The position numbers and the translations under genes are program-made. A stretch of 64,000 nt of DNA from assembly GCF_938074695.1 (NCBI RefSeq), contig NZ_CALJEM010000038.1:1-64000 (forward strand), given 5' to 3'. Below the pieces are notes generated by a model that saw only the letters and a program-made list of their open reading frames with translations, was not told the origin of the DNA and ran no database searches. Source of the DNA: an uncultured Thermosynechococcus sp. (lineage in GTDB: Bacteria; Cyanobacteriota; Cyanobacteriia; Thermosynechococcales; Thermosynechococcaceae). Position 1 is the first letter of the stretch. Each line of letters opens with the position of its first letter. Positions 41,261 to 51,924 of this stretch are shown one piece after another.

Positions 41261-41683
41261 ATGGATAGACCCATGGGTCAGCCCCTTGGTTTAGAGCCAG
41301 AGCTTGGCGGTCAACTACGCCAAAGTGCACCTCGCAGTGGCTATGAACCGGAACTGGGGGGAACCCATCGCCAACAGGGTGTCTATGTAGATGAGATTAC
41401 CTGTATTGGCTGCAAACACTGTGCCCATGTGGCGCGAAATACGTTTTACATCGAGCCGAGTTACGGGCGATCGCGGGTAGTGCGCCAAGATGGCGATCCG
41501 ATTGAACTCATTCAAGAAGCCATTGATACCTGTCCCGTTGATTGCATCCACTGGGTGGATTACACGGAACTAAAACGGCTTGAAAAAGAACGTCTCGAGC
41601 AAGTCGTTCCTCCTGCCGGTTTTCCCATTGATCTAGCGACCACTCGCCGCAAAAAACGAGGGTCACTCCCTAGGACTGAATAG
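41261..41683 (+). CDS. [4Fe-4S] ferredoxin with repeated N-terminal extension
   Basis: ITCIGCKHCAHVARNTF...IDTCPVDCIHWV; duplicated EPELGGxxRQ motif. Confidence 0.87.
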   Translation: MDRPMGQPLGLEPELGGQLRQSAPRSGYEPELGGTHRQQGVYVDEITCIGCKHCAHVARNTFYIEPSYGRSRVVRQDGDPIELIQEAIDTCPVDCIHWVDYTELKRLEKERLEQVVPPAGFPIDLATTRRKKRGSLPRTE

Positions 41684-42113
41684 CATCCTCCGGCATGACA
41701 ATCAGCGTTGTTCCCTGACGACCGATGATAATTACGTGCTGATGCTCTGGAATAGCCAAACGGGGGTCACCACAGCGCGCTTGCCAGGAAATCCCCTCGT
41801 AGAGCACTCGTCCAGTTCCGCCGGCGGGAATTTTCGTGAGTGTTTCTGCCTCGGCGGTTTCCTTAAGAACTGGCGGGACTCGTTTTGGTTGGTACCGCCG
41901 CAAGAGGAAGACCACGGCTACCGATAACACTATCCAAAGGACAATTTGCACTGAAAAGCTGGGAATCAGAGGGGAGAGAAAAGCCACGATCAGGGCACTG
42001 AGTCCAACCGTAGCTTCCATAAAAGCTGTGGGCAGGACAAGCTCCATTACAAAAAGAATGGCAGCAACAATTAACCAAATCCAAAAGGGAGACAGTGGCA
42101 TTGCTCTGATCAC
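41670..42113 (-). CDS. NfeD family membrane protein
   Basis: Two or three N-terminal TMs then OB-like domain GGTGRVLYEGISWQARC...VIIIGRQGTTLIV. Confidence 0.8.
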   Translation of the reverse strand: MIRAMPLSPFWIWLIVAAILFVMELVLPTAFMEATVGLSALIVAFLSPLIPSFSVQIVLWIVLSVAVVFLLRRYQPKRVPPVLKETAEAETLTKIPAGGTGRVLYEGISWQARCGDPRLAIPEHQHVIIIGRQGTTLIVMPEDAIQS

Positions 42114-42293
42114 TGAAGACGGCTACTTCAACGATAGCTTAAACTCCCTTTCTACGGTGAGTGGATTTAACTGTTTTGAATGTGTTTAATGCCTGTGAAA
42201 AAAGTGGGACTGGAACTTATAAAGCTACCCTGCGTCAGGGGAGCTAGACTCCTCTAGTTCTGTATGATGATGAATTCAATGAGGCAAACAACA

Positions 42294-42470
42294 ATGACGG
42301 ATCTATTCATCTCCCTGCTGGTGGGACTCCTCACCCTTGGCCTGTTGACTAGTTGGCTATGGCGACCAACAACAACCCCTGTTTCTCGTGCCGAACAGGC
42401 CAATACACCCGATTTTGTTGCCGATGCACCTCCCCCGGATGATGAGGGTACGCCACCCCGTCGGGGATAG
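42294..42470 (+). CDS. Small single-TM protein
   Basis: MTDLFISLLVGLLTLGLLTSWLWRPTTTPVSRAEQANTPDFVADAPPPDDEGTPPRRG. Confidence 0.55.
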   Translation: MTDLFISLLVGLLTLGLLTSWLWRPTTTPVSRAEQANTPDFVADAPPPDDEGTPPRRG

Positions 42471-42509
42471 GCTAGGATTTTCCTAGGGACTTCTAGAAAC
42501 AATGCTTTA

Positions 42510-43274
42510 GTGATTGAGCAGCTTTGGTTAGCAGGGCAACTATTTCAAGCGGGTTTCTTTGCCTTTGGTCGTGGCCTTTTCTTTATTGCCCGCTATCACC
42601 TTTGGGGTTACCTGCTGCTACCGGCCTTTTTGAGTCTGGTGCTGGGGATTGCACTCATCATTGCTGCTTTCTGGGCTGTTCAAGTCGTCGGTAGTGATTG
42701 GTCTGTCGGTGGGGAATGGCAGTGGCTCTACCAAGGGTTCATTGATGTGTTGGCAACCCTGATGGCCATCTTTTTGGCCTTGATTAGCTACCAAACGCTG
42801 ATTCCCCTTGTGGTGATTCCTTTTCTGGGGGCGTTGCTCAGTCGGGTTGAAAAAATTACGATGGGACAAACCATTGAAGTGGGGTGGCGGCGAGATCTCT
42901 TGAACGCTATGATGGGCGGATGGCTTGCACTGCGGGATGCCATTTTGCAAGTGATCTTCCTACTGCTCTCGTTTCTTGCAGGTCCCTTGCAACCTGTTGT
43001 TATGGCGATCGCCAGTAGCTATTTCTTGGGGCGAGGAAGTTTTGATTACCTCCTTGAAAAACACAGCACCTCTTTGCGGGAGCGCAAACTCTTAACCCGT
43101 GCCTATAGACCCCAAATCTATGGCCTTGGTTTGGCGCAGTTTTTGGGGCTGTTGATCCCCTTGGTGGGGTTAGTGTTGGTACCGCCGGTGGGGGTGGTGG
43201 CCGCGGCTTTGCTGATTCAAGATTATCCACCGCAAGACCAGTTGATGGCAGTCAATGCGGTTTCTCGGCGTTGA
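42510..43274 (+). CDS. EI24/CysZ-like membrane protein
   Basis: GLFFIARYHLWGYLLLPAFLSLVLG...LLTRAYRPQIYGLGLAQFLGLLIPLVGLVLVPPVGVVAAALL. Confidence 0.75.
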   Translation: MIEQLWLAGQLFQAGFFAFGRGLFFIARYHLWGYLLLPAFLSLVLGIALIIAAFWAVQVVGSDWSVGGEWQWLYQGFIDVLATLMAIFLALISYQTLIPLVVIPFLGALLSRVEKITMGQTIEVGWRRDLLNAMMGGWLALRDAILQVIFLLLSFLAGPLQPVVMAIASSYFLGRGSFDYLLEKHSTSLRERKLLTRAYRPQIYGLGLAQFLGLLIPLVGLVLVPPVGVVAAALLIQDYPPQDQLMAVNAVSRR

Positions 43275-44010
43275 TTTGGCGTGGAAGGGAGGAGCGTCAG
43301 GGTACTGCTGTTTGCAGTGGCAGGGGCAAAATTTAGGGGTGGTCGCCCTTGATCGCTCCCGTGATACGGATGAACTCCTAGCGTGGATTGATCGCGATGC
43401 ACCCTCTGCGCAAGGGGCAATGGTGGCGGTGGATGCACCCCTGATCATTCCCAATCCAAAGGGAATGCGTACCTGCGATCGCCAGTCCCATCAAGTCCTT
43501 GGCCGTTATCACGCCGGCTGTTATCCGGCAAATCAGCAATCCCCCTTTGCAGGCTACACCACGGGTTTTAGTGAAGCCCTAAGTCAACGGGGGTTTCGCC
43601 ATGCCCCTACCCTCACGCCCCAAGAACTAGGGCGCTTTCAAATTGAAGTCTTTCCCCATGGGACGGCGATCGCCCTCTTCCGGTTGGATCAAATCATTAA
43701 ATACAAAAAAGGCCGCCTTGCAGAGCGAGCCAAAGGGTTAGCGCGGCTGAGGGAGTTGATGGCTACCCGTCTTCCCCACTGTGAGCCACCCTTAGCCCTG
43801 CAACTCCCCACCGAACTCCCCGCCACCGGGCGAGATCTCAAAGCCCTAGAGGATCAACTGGATGCTGTGCTCTGTGCCTATACGGCAGCCTATTGGTGGT
43901 ACTGGGGGCGCGATCGCCACTGGGTGTTGGGGAGTGAGTCTTTTTCCTTAGAGCCAGCCCCCACCGCTGCCTACTTGAAAACTGGCTATATTGTTGTTCC
44001 GCGTGCCTAG
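43255..44010 (+). CDS. DUF429 domain-containing protein (RNase H-like fold)
   Basis: MRFLGVDLAWKGGASGYCCLQ; AVDAPLIIPNPKGMRTCDRQ; IEVFPHGTAIALF; DALEDQLDAVLCAYTA-like motif. Confidence 0.8.
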   Translation: MRFLGVDLAWKGGASGYCCLQWQGQNLGVVALDRSRDTDELLAWIDRDAPSAQGAMVAVDAPLIIPNPKGMRTCDRQSHQVLGRYHAGCYPANQQSPFAGYTTGFSEALSQRGFRHAPTLTPQELGRFQIEVFPHGTAIALFRLDQIIKYKKGRLAERAKGLARLRELMATRLPHCEPPLALQLPTELPATGRDLKALEDQLDAVLCAYTAAYWWYWGRDRHWVLGSESFSLEPAPTAAYLKTGYIVVPRA

Positions 44011-44306
44011 CTTTCGCGATTGCGGTAGCGTTGCAGCTCCGTGCGCAGGGCCGCAATTTCGGCACGCAAATCATCAATCAGGGCTTGCCAATCCACCCGC
44101 TGCTCGCCGCGAGGAACCACCATTTCTGACTCTTGACGAGCGCGTGCTTGCACCTCTTCCATGAATTGACGAAGCCGTTGCTGCTGTTCGGCATCAAATC
44201 GCCCCAGCTGACTTAGGAATTCCACAAAGAGATGTTGCGCCTGATCACGCAGGAGCGTTGCTGTCGCTCGACCAAGGAAAAAGGCATCCAGCGGCGATTG
44301 ACTCAT
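44007..44306 (-). CDS. DUF6825-like thylakoid-associated coiled-coil protein
   Basis: MSQSPLDAFFLGRATATLLRDQAQHLFVEFLSQLGRFDAEQQQRLRQFMEEVQ...LIDDLRAEIAALRTELQRYR. Confidence 0.65.
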   Translation of the reverse strand: MSQSPLDAFFLGRATATLLRDQAQHLFVEFLSQLGRFDAEQQQRLRQFMEEVQARARQESEMVVPRGEQRVDWQALIDDLRAEIAALRTELQRYRNRES

Positions 44307-44638
44307 AGGAGTGTTATTCCTCATAAGTAGTGTTTTTCAATCCTTGAGTGTAACAAAGTTTTACAGGGAACAGACCTTGCTCTCTTCCTATTCTCCACTT
44401 CTCCACCTTGGTTTCCTATAGAGGAGATAAGAAATTCTTTCATCTTTTCCCTAGACAGGTGATCCATTGCAAAGTATAGAATTATCCCAATCCAAAAATT
44501 TTCTGTCATAGCTATAAGCTATGGAGATGAACTACTGGAGCCATTTCCTAAGCCAAAAGTGCTAGGCTGCCTTGCCTGTCATCCAGAGGCTAAAACTGGC
44601 ACATTTGCTAGGACTTGAGATGCCATTCAGGAGGACTA

Positions 44639-45241
44639 ATGACGACGACTACCCCCAAACTAAATCACCCCCCTCATCCCCTGCGATTTACAGTGCAAGA
44701 CTATCATCGCTTAAGAGAATTAGGGTTTCTGGGCGAAGATGACCATATTGAGCTAATTCGAGGGGAGCTTATTCAAATGGCAGCCAAGGCAACCGCCCAT
44801 GAAGCCTGTGTCAGACGATTACTTCGTCAACTTCCCCTGCTCCTCCAGAATCGGGCAACTCTACAGTGTCAAGCCCCGCTTTCTCTAGCTTTTGATGGTG
44901 AGCCAGAACCAGATTTTGCCATTGTGCAGAATCGTCCGGATGACTATGCGACTCAACATCCGACACCTGCGGACGTATTACTGATTATTGAAGTAGCCGA
45001 CTCGTCTCTTGACTACGATCGCGAAGTGAAACTGCCGCTTTATGCCGAGGCAAAAATTAGTCACTACTGGCTGTTTAACCTCCGTGATTCTTATTTAGAA
45101 TCCTATAGTGAGCCTGATCAAATCACGCTAGGTAAATTTGGTTATTTGAACAGAAAAATCATTCCCAAAACTGGCACCGTTGCCCTGCCACCGTTTCCGG
45201 AACAGACACTTGAGCTTTCCTCAATTTTTCCAGATGTTTAA
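44639..45241 (+). CDS. Uma2 family endonuclease-like protein (DUF820)
   Basis: RLRELGFLGEDDHIELIRGELIQMAAK; EPDFAIV; DVLLIIEVADSSLDYDREVKLPLYAEAKISHYWLFNL. Confidence 0.9.
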   Translation: MTTTTPKLNHPPHPLRFTVQDYHRLRELGFLGEDDHIELIRGELIQMAAKATAHEACVRRLLRQLPLLLQNRATLQCQAPLSLAFDGEPEPDFAIVQNRPDDYATQHPTPADVLLIIEVADSSLDYDREVKLPLYAEAKISHYWLFNLRDSYLESYSEPDQITLGKFGYLNRKIIPKTGTVALPPFPEQTLELSSIFPDV

Positions 45242-45533
45242 CACGCCTAAAGGAGTTGGTATTATTTAGCAAAATTAAGGAACTAACTGAAATCTGCATT
45301 GAGAAGATCAAGCAGAATAGGCGGTGCTATCCCCTCTAATCCCCAAGAAATCAGATCGGCAAGGTTTTGTCGGATTAAACAGCATTCTGTAGGTGCTGAG
45401 AAGACTTGCTCCGCTCTGAGTCAATGCTTGCTCAATAGGATGTGGGAGCATGTGCCCTCTGTCTTGTCCCTCTCTTGTCTTGAATATTGACCAGATTTTG
45501 AAATAACTTCTAGAGTGCTTAAAAGAGGCAGAA

Positions 45534-47225
45534 ATGCAAACAAACTTGATCAACCGAGTGCACTTTAAGTACTGGCGCGGCGATCTTTTTGGTGGGCTAA
45601 CTGCCGCCATTGTTGCCTTGCCAATGGCTTTGGCCTTTGGGGTCACTTCTGGTGCGGGTGCAACGGCGGGACTGTACTGCGTGGTCTTTCTGGGCTTTTT
45701 TGCCGCCCTTTTTGGGGGCACACCAACGCTCATTTCCAATCCCACAGGGCCAATGACGGTTGTGATGACGGCAGTGATCACCCGCCTCACCGGTGAATAT
45801 CCCGAGCAGGGGCTATACATGGCCTTTACAGTGGTGATGCTGGCGGGCTGTTTTCAGATCCTGTTTGGCCTGTGGCGGTTGGGCAAGTACATCACCCTCA
45901 TGCCCTACACCGTAATTTCCGGCTTCATGTCGGGAATTGGCCTGATCATGATCTTGTTGCAAATTGGCCCGCTGTTGGGTCACAGCAGTAAGGGGGGTGT
46001 GCTGGGGGCAGTGCAAAACTTGCCGGAGTGGATTCAAACAGTGAACTTTGCTGCCCTTGCCTTGGGGCTATTCACGCTCGGTCTAATCTACTTCACTCCC
46101 CAGAAAATTCGGCGGATTGTACCGCCACAACTCCTAGCCTTGGTTTTGGGCACGATTCTATCAATGGTGTTTTTTGCGGATGCCGGTTTGACCCGCATTG
46201 GCACGATTCCCACGGGACTGCCAGAGTTTGTGCCCCCCACCTTTACGCTGCCTGCTCTAAAAACAATGATTGTGGATGGGGCAATGTTGGGAATGCTCGG
46301 CTGTATTGATTCCCTCTTGACTTCGGTCATTGCCGATAGTATTACCCGCACTCAACACGATTCGGATAAGGAACTAATTGGTCAAGGGATTGGGAACTTA
46401 CTATCGGGTCTCTTTGGCGGGTTACCCGGTGCGGGGGCAACGATGGGTACGGTGGTGAATATCCAAGCGGGGGGGCGTACCTGCTTATCCGGCATGATCC
46501 ATGCGGTTATTCTCCTGATGGTGGTGCTGTGGGCTGCCCCTTTGACGGAACCAATTCCCACGGCAGTGCTGGCGGGGATTCTCATCAAGGTGGGGATAGA
46601 CATCATTGACTGGAATTTTCTCAAACGTGCCCATGTGCTCTCTTTGCGAGCTGCCTTCATCATGTATGGGGTAATGCTGCTCACCGTGTTTGTAGATCTC
46701 ATTGTGGCGGTGGGGGTCGGCGTCTTTATTGCCAATATGCTGACCATCAAACGCTTGGCAGATCTGCAATCGGAGGATGTCAAGGCCATTACGCACGCTG
46801 ACGATCAAACGCCGCTCACTCCAGAGGAAAAAGACCTCTTTCGGCAGGCCAAGGGGCAACTCTTGCTGCTGCACCTCGGTGGTCCTATGAGCTTTGGCGC
46901 CGCTTGGGCAATTTCTCAACGGCAGGCCATCATGTCAGACTACAAGGTGCTGATCCTCGATGTGAGCAGTGTGCCCCTGCTGGGAGTAACAGCGACGTTG
47001 GCTATTGAGTCCTTGATCCAAGAAGCCCAAAAGCACCATTTAGCCGTTTTTCTTGTGAATGGCTCAGCAAATAGGGTGCAACAGCGACTCCAACGCTTCC
47101 GTATTTTGGATCGGTTGCCCGCCGATCACGTGGTGAGCGATCGCCGGCAAGCCCTTGAAAAAGCCATCCAGTTTCTCCACCAAGGGGCGGAGTTACAAGA
47201 AGCAACAACGGGCAGCTACGAATAA
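45534..47225 (+). CDS. bicA: SulP family bicarbonate transporter with STAS domain (BicA-like)
   Basis: YWRGDLFGGLTAAIVALPMALAFGVTSGAGATAGLY; GGTPTLISNPTGPMTVVMTAV; C-terminal STAS VLILDVSSVPLLGVTATLAIE. Confidence 0.9.
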   Translation: MQTNLINRVHFKYWRGDLFGGLTAAIVALPMALAFGVTSGAGATAGLYCVVFLGFFAALFGGTPTLISNPTGPMTVVMTAVITRLTGEYPEQGLYMAFTVVMLAGCFQILFGLWRLGKYITLMPYTVISGFMSGIGLIMILLQIGPLLGHSSKGGVLGAVQNLPEWIQTVNFAALALGLFTLGLIYFTPQKIRRIVPPQLLALVLGTILSMVFFADAGLTRIGTIPTGLPEFVPPTFTLPALKTMIVDGAMLGMLGCIDSLLTSVIADSITRTQHDSDKELIGQGIGNLLSGLFGGLPGAGATMGTVVNIQAGGRTCLSGMIHAVILLMVVLWAAPLTEPIPTAVLAGILIKVGIDIIDWNFLKRAHVLSLRAAFIMYGVMLLTVFVDLIVAVGVGVFIANMLTIKRLADLQSEDVKAITHADDQTPLTPEEKDLFRQAKGQLLLLHLGGPMSFGAAWAISQRQAIMSDYKVLILDVSSVPLLGVTATLAIESLIQEAQKHHLAVFLVNGSANRVQQRLQRFRILDRLPADHVVSDRRQALEKAIQFLHQGAELQEATTGSYE

Positions 47226-47794
47226 CGGGAGACGGCAGGGTTGCCCTGCACATACCACCGCCAAGGGATTTCTTGCCCTTGGGAAATACCAATGCGTGTG
47301 GTTTGTACCACCGGCTCTGTCAGGGGGTGGGGCGGCTTTTCCAGCCAGAGACCGCTTTCTTCCCCTAACATTAAGCCGGAAAGCTGGCGATCAATCCCCA
47401 GGACTTGGCAGAGTTTCCCTGGGCCAGCGGCACTGCGGGGCGGCAAGGGCGGGCTGAGCATCTCTAGGGCACGAATGAGAACGGCACTGGCAAAATTGGG
47501 GCGATCGCTGGCAATATTCAAGCAGTGGTAAATGCCATAGATTTGATAGACATAAATCGTGCCCGGTGCTGCAAACATGGGGGCATTGCGAGGCGTTTGG
47601 CGACGGTAGCCATGGCAGGCGGGGTCACCGGCCATGTAGGCTTCAGTTTCCACAATGCGGCCTCGGTAGAGTTGACCATTGGGCTGTTGCCGTACAAGAA
47701 GACACCCCAATAATTCTTGAGCCACCACCGGGGCAGGGCGCGCTAGCCATTCAAGGGGCAGACAGTTCTCTTGCTCAATGCCAATGTCCTTCAA
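47216..47794 (-). CDS. mpg: DNA-3-methyladenine glycosylase (MPG/AAG family)
   Basis: GRIVETEAYMAGDPACHGYRRQTPRNAPMFAAPGTIYVYQIYGIYHCLN. Confidence 0.92.
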   Translation of the reverse strand: MKDIGIEQENCLPLEWLARPAPVVAQELLGCLLVRQQPNGQLYRGRIVETEAYMAGDPACHGYRRQTPRNAPMFAAPGTIYVYQIYGIYHCLNIASDRPNFASAVLIRALEMLSPPLPPRSAAGPGKLCQVLGIDRQLSGLMLGEESGLWLEKPPHPLTEPVVQTTRIGISQGQEIPWRWYVQGNPAVSRYS

Positions 47795-48860
47795 GCAGCA
47801 ATCCCTCCATCAAAGCATGACGCAGGGGGGCATTCAGGCCAGAGACGGCGTAGAGCATGGCTTCCCGATAAAGACGCTGAACGGTGTGACTGAGCACTAG
47901 GGCACTGCCGCCAGTGGCAATTAGGGCAGCTTGAGACGTTTGAATAGCCAGGCGAATGGCTGCGGCGCGCAGTTGTGCATGGTAGGGGGGATTGAGGTTC
48001 TCTAGTTCCCCTTGAATCTGGTCGTAGAGACGGTGCCAGCGATCGCGAAAGTGGTGATAGAGGTTTTTGGCGTCGGCACGCTCGGCTAGGAGTTGTAAAC
48101 TAGCCTGGGCACAACCCATGGGGGCGGCACTGCTCCGCAACAATTGCTGGCGATCGCGAAGGGCTATCCAATCTGCCTCACTGATGCCCACCACCTCTTC
48201 CAGAGGGACTAACCAGTTGACCACTTCTGCTTGCACCGTTTGGGTGGAGGGTACGGCTGCCAAGGGCAAGGGTAAAGAGAGGTGTAAAATTCCCCCACCG
48301 GCCTGCTGAGCATTGAGGAAGGGCATGAGGGCAAAGAGAATGCGCTGATCCGGTAGGGGAGCGACGGCGACAAACATTGCCATGTGCTGAAAGCCACTGA
48401 GCCAAGGTAACCTCCCCTGCAGGCGATAGCCCTTACCGGTGGGTTGAGCTTGCAAATCCACTGGGTTATGGCGTAAATGGGAAAAGCTAACCCCAATCAA
48501 CACCTGCCCCTTCACCAAGTCCGCCAAGTAGGTTTGAGCAACGTTCCCTTCGGGATGCTCAAGAATGATTCCTAGGGCGGACTGATGTTGTGCTACTAAA
48601 AAGGCAAGGGCTCCAGAGGTTTGCGCCAGTTGCATATTCAAATGCCACAGGGTACGGCGATCGCACCCCAATCCCCCCTGTGCCTTAGGGACACCTAGGC
48701 GAAAAATGCCCAAGTTGCCTAAAGTTTGCAGACTCTCGGATAAAAGGGTCTTTTGCCGATCAATGCGGTTGGCAACGGGGCTAACACAGTTGTTGAGGTA
48801 AGTCTGAATCTCTGTCAGAATGGACTGCGCTGCTGAATCCGCAAAGGCCACGGCATTCAT
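47775..48860 (-). CDS. Acyl-CoA dehydrogenase family protein
   Basis: LGNLGIFRLGVPKAQGGLGCDRRTLWHLNMQLAQTSGALAFLVAQHQ; GYRLQGRLPWLSG. Confidence 0.8.
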   Translation of the reverse strand: MNAVAFADSAAQSILTEIQTYLNNCVSPVANRIDRQKTLLSESLQTLGNLGIFRLGVPKAQGGLGCDRRTLWHLNMQLAQTSGALAFLVAQHQSALGIILEHPEGNVAQTYLADLVKGQVLIGVSFSHLRHNPVDLQAQPTGKGYRLQGRLPWLSGFQHMAMFVAVAPLPDQRILFALMPFLNAQQAGGGILHLSLPLPLAAVPSTQTVQAEVVNWLVPLEEVVGISEADWIALRDRQQLLRSSAAPMGCAQASLQLLAERADAKNLYHHFRDRWHRLYDQIQGELENLNPPYHAQLRAAAIRLAIQTSQAALIATGGSALVLSHTVQRLYREAMLYAVSGLNAPLRHALMEGLLLEGHWH

Positions 48861-48869
48861 AATCTACGG

Positions 48870-49850
48870 TCAGGAATAGGCCAAATGGGCACGGGGATTG
48901 TAGGATTCAATGGCTTGAAGCTGCCGATACAGCTCCCGCTCTGCCTCGCTCAGTTGGGGGGGCAGCGTAATCACAATTTCCACCAGTTGATCTCCGCGAT
49001 CGCCATCGGGACGAGGATAGCCTTTGCCCGCCAGTCTCAAGCGTTGACCTGTGCGTACCCCTGGGGGCACCGTCATTTTTACCCAGCCATCGAGGGTAGG
49101 GGCTTCAATTTGCCCGCCGAGGGCCGCCTCACTGGGGGTCACGGGGAGTTCACAGACAATGTCGTAATCCTCGAGGCGAAAGAGGGGATGGGGCGTCACC
49201 TGAATTTTGAGGTAGAGATCGCCGCCGCCTGTGCCTTGACCGCGTAGCCGAATGCGCTGACCCGTAACCATTCCCGGCGGTAGGGTGACCTCTAAAGAGC
49301 GTCCATCCCCCAGGCGAATTCGCTCCCGTCCCCCTGCGTAGGCCTTTTCGAGGGGGATTTCGAGGGTGGCTTCCGCATCGCGACGACTCACAGCGGTATA
49401 GGCGGTTTTGACGGTGCCGGGGCGAAAGTAGTCTGTCTCTATCGTAGGCGGGCGACGGGGGGGATCCGCTGAAACCGTAGAAGTGCGGGAGGATCGCCGA
49501 CCCAAGAGTTGATCCAAAAACTCTTGAAAGTTATCCTCGCTGAGATCGGGTTCATCCCGAAGACTGGTGCCATTGCGGCGAGCCACGGTGGTACGCTGCG
49601 AAGAGCGACTGCGAAAACCGGGTTGTGACCAATATTCACCGTAGCGATCGTACTGCTCACGGCGAGCGGGATCACTCAGCACTTGGTAGGCTTCACTAAT
49701 ATCTTTGAACTTCTCTTCGGCAGCGCGATCGCCCGGATTCATATCGGGATGATACCGCCGCGCCAGCCGCCGATAGGCGCGTTTAATCTCCTCCGTGCTG
49801 GCACTGCGATCCACGCCCAAAAGCTGGTAGTAATCTCGAAAATTACGCAT
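48870..49850 (-). CDS. dnaJ: DnaJ-like chaperone (CbpA type, no zinc finger)
   Basis: J domain [35 protein letters not shown] plus DnaJ C-terminal [23 protein letters not shown]. Confidence 0.93.
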   Translation of the reverse strand: MRNFRDYYQLLGVDRSASTEEIKRAYRRLARRYHPDMNPGDRAAEEKFKDISEAYQVLSDPARREQYDRYGEYWSQPGFRSRSSQRTTVARRNGTSLRDEPDLSEDNFQEFLDQLLGRRSSRTSTVSADPPRRPPTIETDYFRPGTVKTAYTAVSRRDAEATLEIPLEKAYAGGRERIRLGDGRSLEVTLPPGMVTGQRIRLRGQGTGGGDLYLKIQVTPHPLFRLEDYDIVCELPVTPSEAALGGQIEAPTLDGWVKMTVPPGVRTGQRLRLAGKGYPRPDGDRGDQLVEIVITLPPQLSEAERELYRQLQAIESYNPRAHLAYS

Positions 49851-49899
49851 TGACAGTCCTATCTAAACTCCCATTTGCGGCAAACAATGCAAAGAAGCT

Positions 49900-51924
49900 C
49901 TACCAGTCGTCGTCATCCCAATCCTCCCATGCGGCTGAATCACTGCGCTGGGAGTAGCTGCGGGAACGCCGTGTGCGGGGGGGCTGATCCCACTCATCTT
50001 CATAATCGTCGCGCCGCCGCTCTCGACCCCGCACTGTATTCAGACCTTTATTTACCGCTTCTCTGAGGTTGGGGAGCTTAAAGAGATCCTCATTGTCGTC
50101 TGCTTCCTCTTCCCTTAGGCGCAGTTGACGGACAAAGTCGTAGAGCCGCTCTTCAAGGGCAGCGTAGGTGAGGTCAATCTGGCGATCGTCCTCATTGCGA
50201 ATGGCCTCCTGCAATTGCCGCACCAAGGCCTCAATGCCACGACGTTGATCGGCGGCAAATTGATAGCCAAATTCCTGGGCTGCTTCCCGCAGTTGGCGTT
50301 CGGCGCGGTTAATTAAATCTTGCGCTCGGTTGCGCTTTTCAATGCGTGCCCGCCGCTGGCGATCGCCCGCGGCATTGGATTCGGCATCCAAAAGCATCTG
50401 CTGAATTTCCTCTTCGCTCAGGGTTGATGCCCCCTGAATCACCACACTTTGCTCCCGACCACTAAAGCGATCCAAAGCCACCACTTGGAGCAGACCGTTG
50501 GCATCCAAATCAAAGGACACTTGAATTTGCGGTACCCCGCGCGGCGCCGGGGGAATTCCCGTGAGCTTAAAGCGTCCCAAGGACTTGTTGTGCTCTGCCA
50601 GTTCCCGCTCCCCTTGAACCACGTGGATTTCCACTTGGCTTTGGTTGTTTTCTGAGGTTGAGAAAATATCGGAGCGACGCACGGGAATAGTGGTATTGCG
50701 AGGAATCAACACCTTGGTGACACCGCCAACGGTTTCCACCCCTAAGGAGAGGGGAGTTACATCCAGCAGCAGAATGTCCTTCATCTCCCCTGCCAGAATA
50801 CCCGCTTGAATTGCTGCCCCAATTGCCACCACCTCATCGGGGTTGACGTTTTGGTTGGGTTCACGGCCAATCATCTGCCGCACTAGATTCTGCACCATAG
50901 GCATCCGCGTCGCTCCCCCCACAAGCACTACGGCATCAATTTGACTAGGGGTTAAATGGGCGTCCATCAGTGCCTGTTCGACCGGGTAGCGCAGCCGTTG
51001 CAGCAGGTCTTGGCTGAGGTCTTCAAATTGGCGGCGGCTAAGGGTGGTTTCAATGTGTTTTGGCCCATCCGCTGTGGCGGTAACAAAGGGCAGATCAATG
51101 TGGGTTTCCAGTAGGCCAGACAGTTCAATTTTGGCTTTTTCGGCAGCATCGGTGAGCCGTTGCAGCGACTGGCGATCGCGCCGCAGATCAATTCCTTCTT
51201 TAGCCAAGAAGTCCTCTGCCAGCCAATCCACAATTAACTTATCGAAGTCATTGCCCCCCAATTGGGTATCGCCACTGGTGGCCTTCACTTCAAATACGCC
51301 ATCGCCCACCTCAAGAATCGAGACATCAAAGGTGCCACCCCCCAAGTCAAAGACAAGAATTGTCTGCTCCTTCTGGCGATCGAGACCATAGGCCAGAGCC
51401 GCCGCCGTCGGTTCGTTAATAATGCGGCGCACATTTAGACCTGCAATCCGCCCAGCATCACGTGTCGCTTGCCGCTGGGAGTCATTAAAGTAGGCGGGTA
51501 CAGTAATCACCGCATCGGTGATGGGTTCTCCAAGATAGCGGCTGGCATCCTCCACCAGCTTGCGCAAGACCATGGCGGAAATTTCCTCAGGGGCAAATTC
51601 CCGTTGTAGCCGTGGACACTTAATGCGCACTTTCCCTGACTCATCGCGGCGGATGGTATAGGGTACCCGCTTGGACTCAGCCGTAAGTTCACTATATTCG
51701 CGGCCAATAAAGCGCTTCACCGCATAGAAGGTGTTTTGAGGGTTAAGCACCGCCTGCCGCCGTGCCAACTGACCCACTAAGCGCTCACCATCTTTGCCAA
51801 AGGCCACCACAGAGGGGGTGGTGCGGGAGCCTTCTGCATTGGCAATCACAACGGGCTTTCCCCCTTCCAACACAGCAATGACGGAATTGGTTGTCCCCAG
51901 ATCAATGCCAACAATTTTGCCCAT
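49900..51924 (-). CDS. dnaK: Hsp70 chaperone DnaK (probable DnaK1-like paralogue)
   Basis: [48 protein letters not shown]; atypical acidic C-terminus. Confidence 0.96.
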   Translation of the reverse strand: MGKIVGIDLGTTNSVIAVLEGGKPVVIANAEGSRTTPSVVAFGKDGERLVGQLARRQAVLNPQNTFYAVKRFIGREYSELTAESKRVPYTIRRDESGKVRIKCPRLQREFAPEEISAMVLRKLVEDASRYLGEPITDAVITVPAYFNDSQRQATRDAGRIAGLNVRRIINEPTAAALAYGLDRQKEQTILVFDLGGGTFDVSILEVGDGVFEVKATSGDTQLGGNDFDKLIVDWLAEDFLAKEGIDLRRDRQSLQRLTDAAEKAKIELSGLLETHIDLPFVTATADGPKHIETTLSRRQFEDLSQDLLQRLRYPVEQALMDAHLTPSQIDAVVLVGGATRMPMVQNLVRQMIGREPNQNVNPDEVVAIGAAIQAGILAGEMKDILLLDVTPLSLGVETVGGVTKVLIPRNTTIPVRRSDIFSTSENNQSQVEIHVVQGERELAEHNKSLGRFKLTGIPPAPRGVPQIQVSFDLDANGLLQVVALDRFSGREQSVVIQGASTLSEEEIQQMLLDAESNAAGDRQRRARIEKRNRAQDLINRAERQLREAAQEFGYQFAADQRRGIEALVRQLQEAIRNEDDRQIDLTYAALEERLYDFVRQLRLREEEADDNEDLFKLPNLREAVNKGLNTVRGRERRRDDYEDEWDQPPRTRRSRSYSQRSDSAAWEDWDDDDW

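Noticed and set aside
45242-45533. 63-aa plus-strand ORF (45299-45490) and minus ORF 45308-45820 upstream of bicA
   Set aside because: The minus ORF runs antisense through the bicA start and neither frame has a recognisable family. Probably the bicA upstream region or decayed DNA.
46382-46919. Minus-strand ORFs opposite bicA
   Set aside because: Shadow ORFs of a transporter; no recognisable domain.
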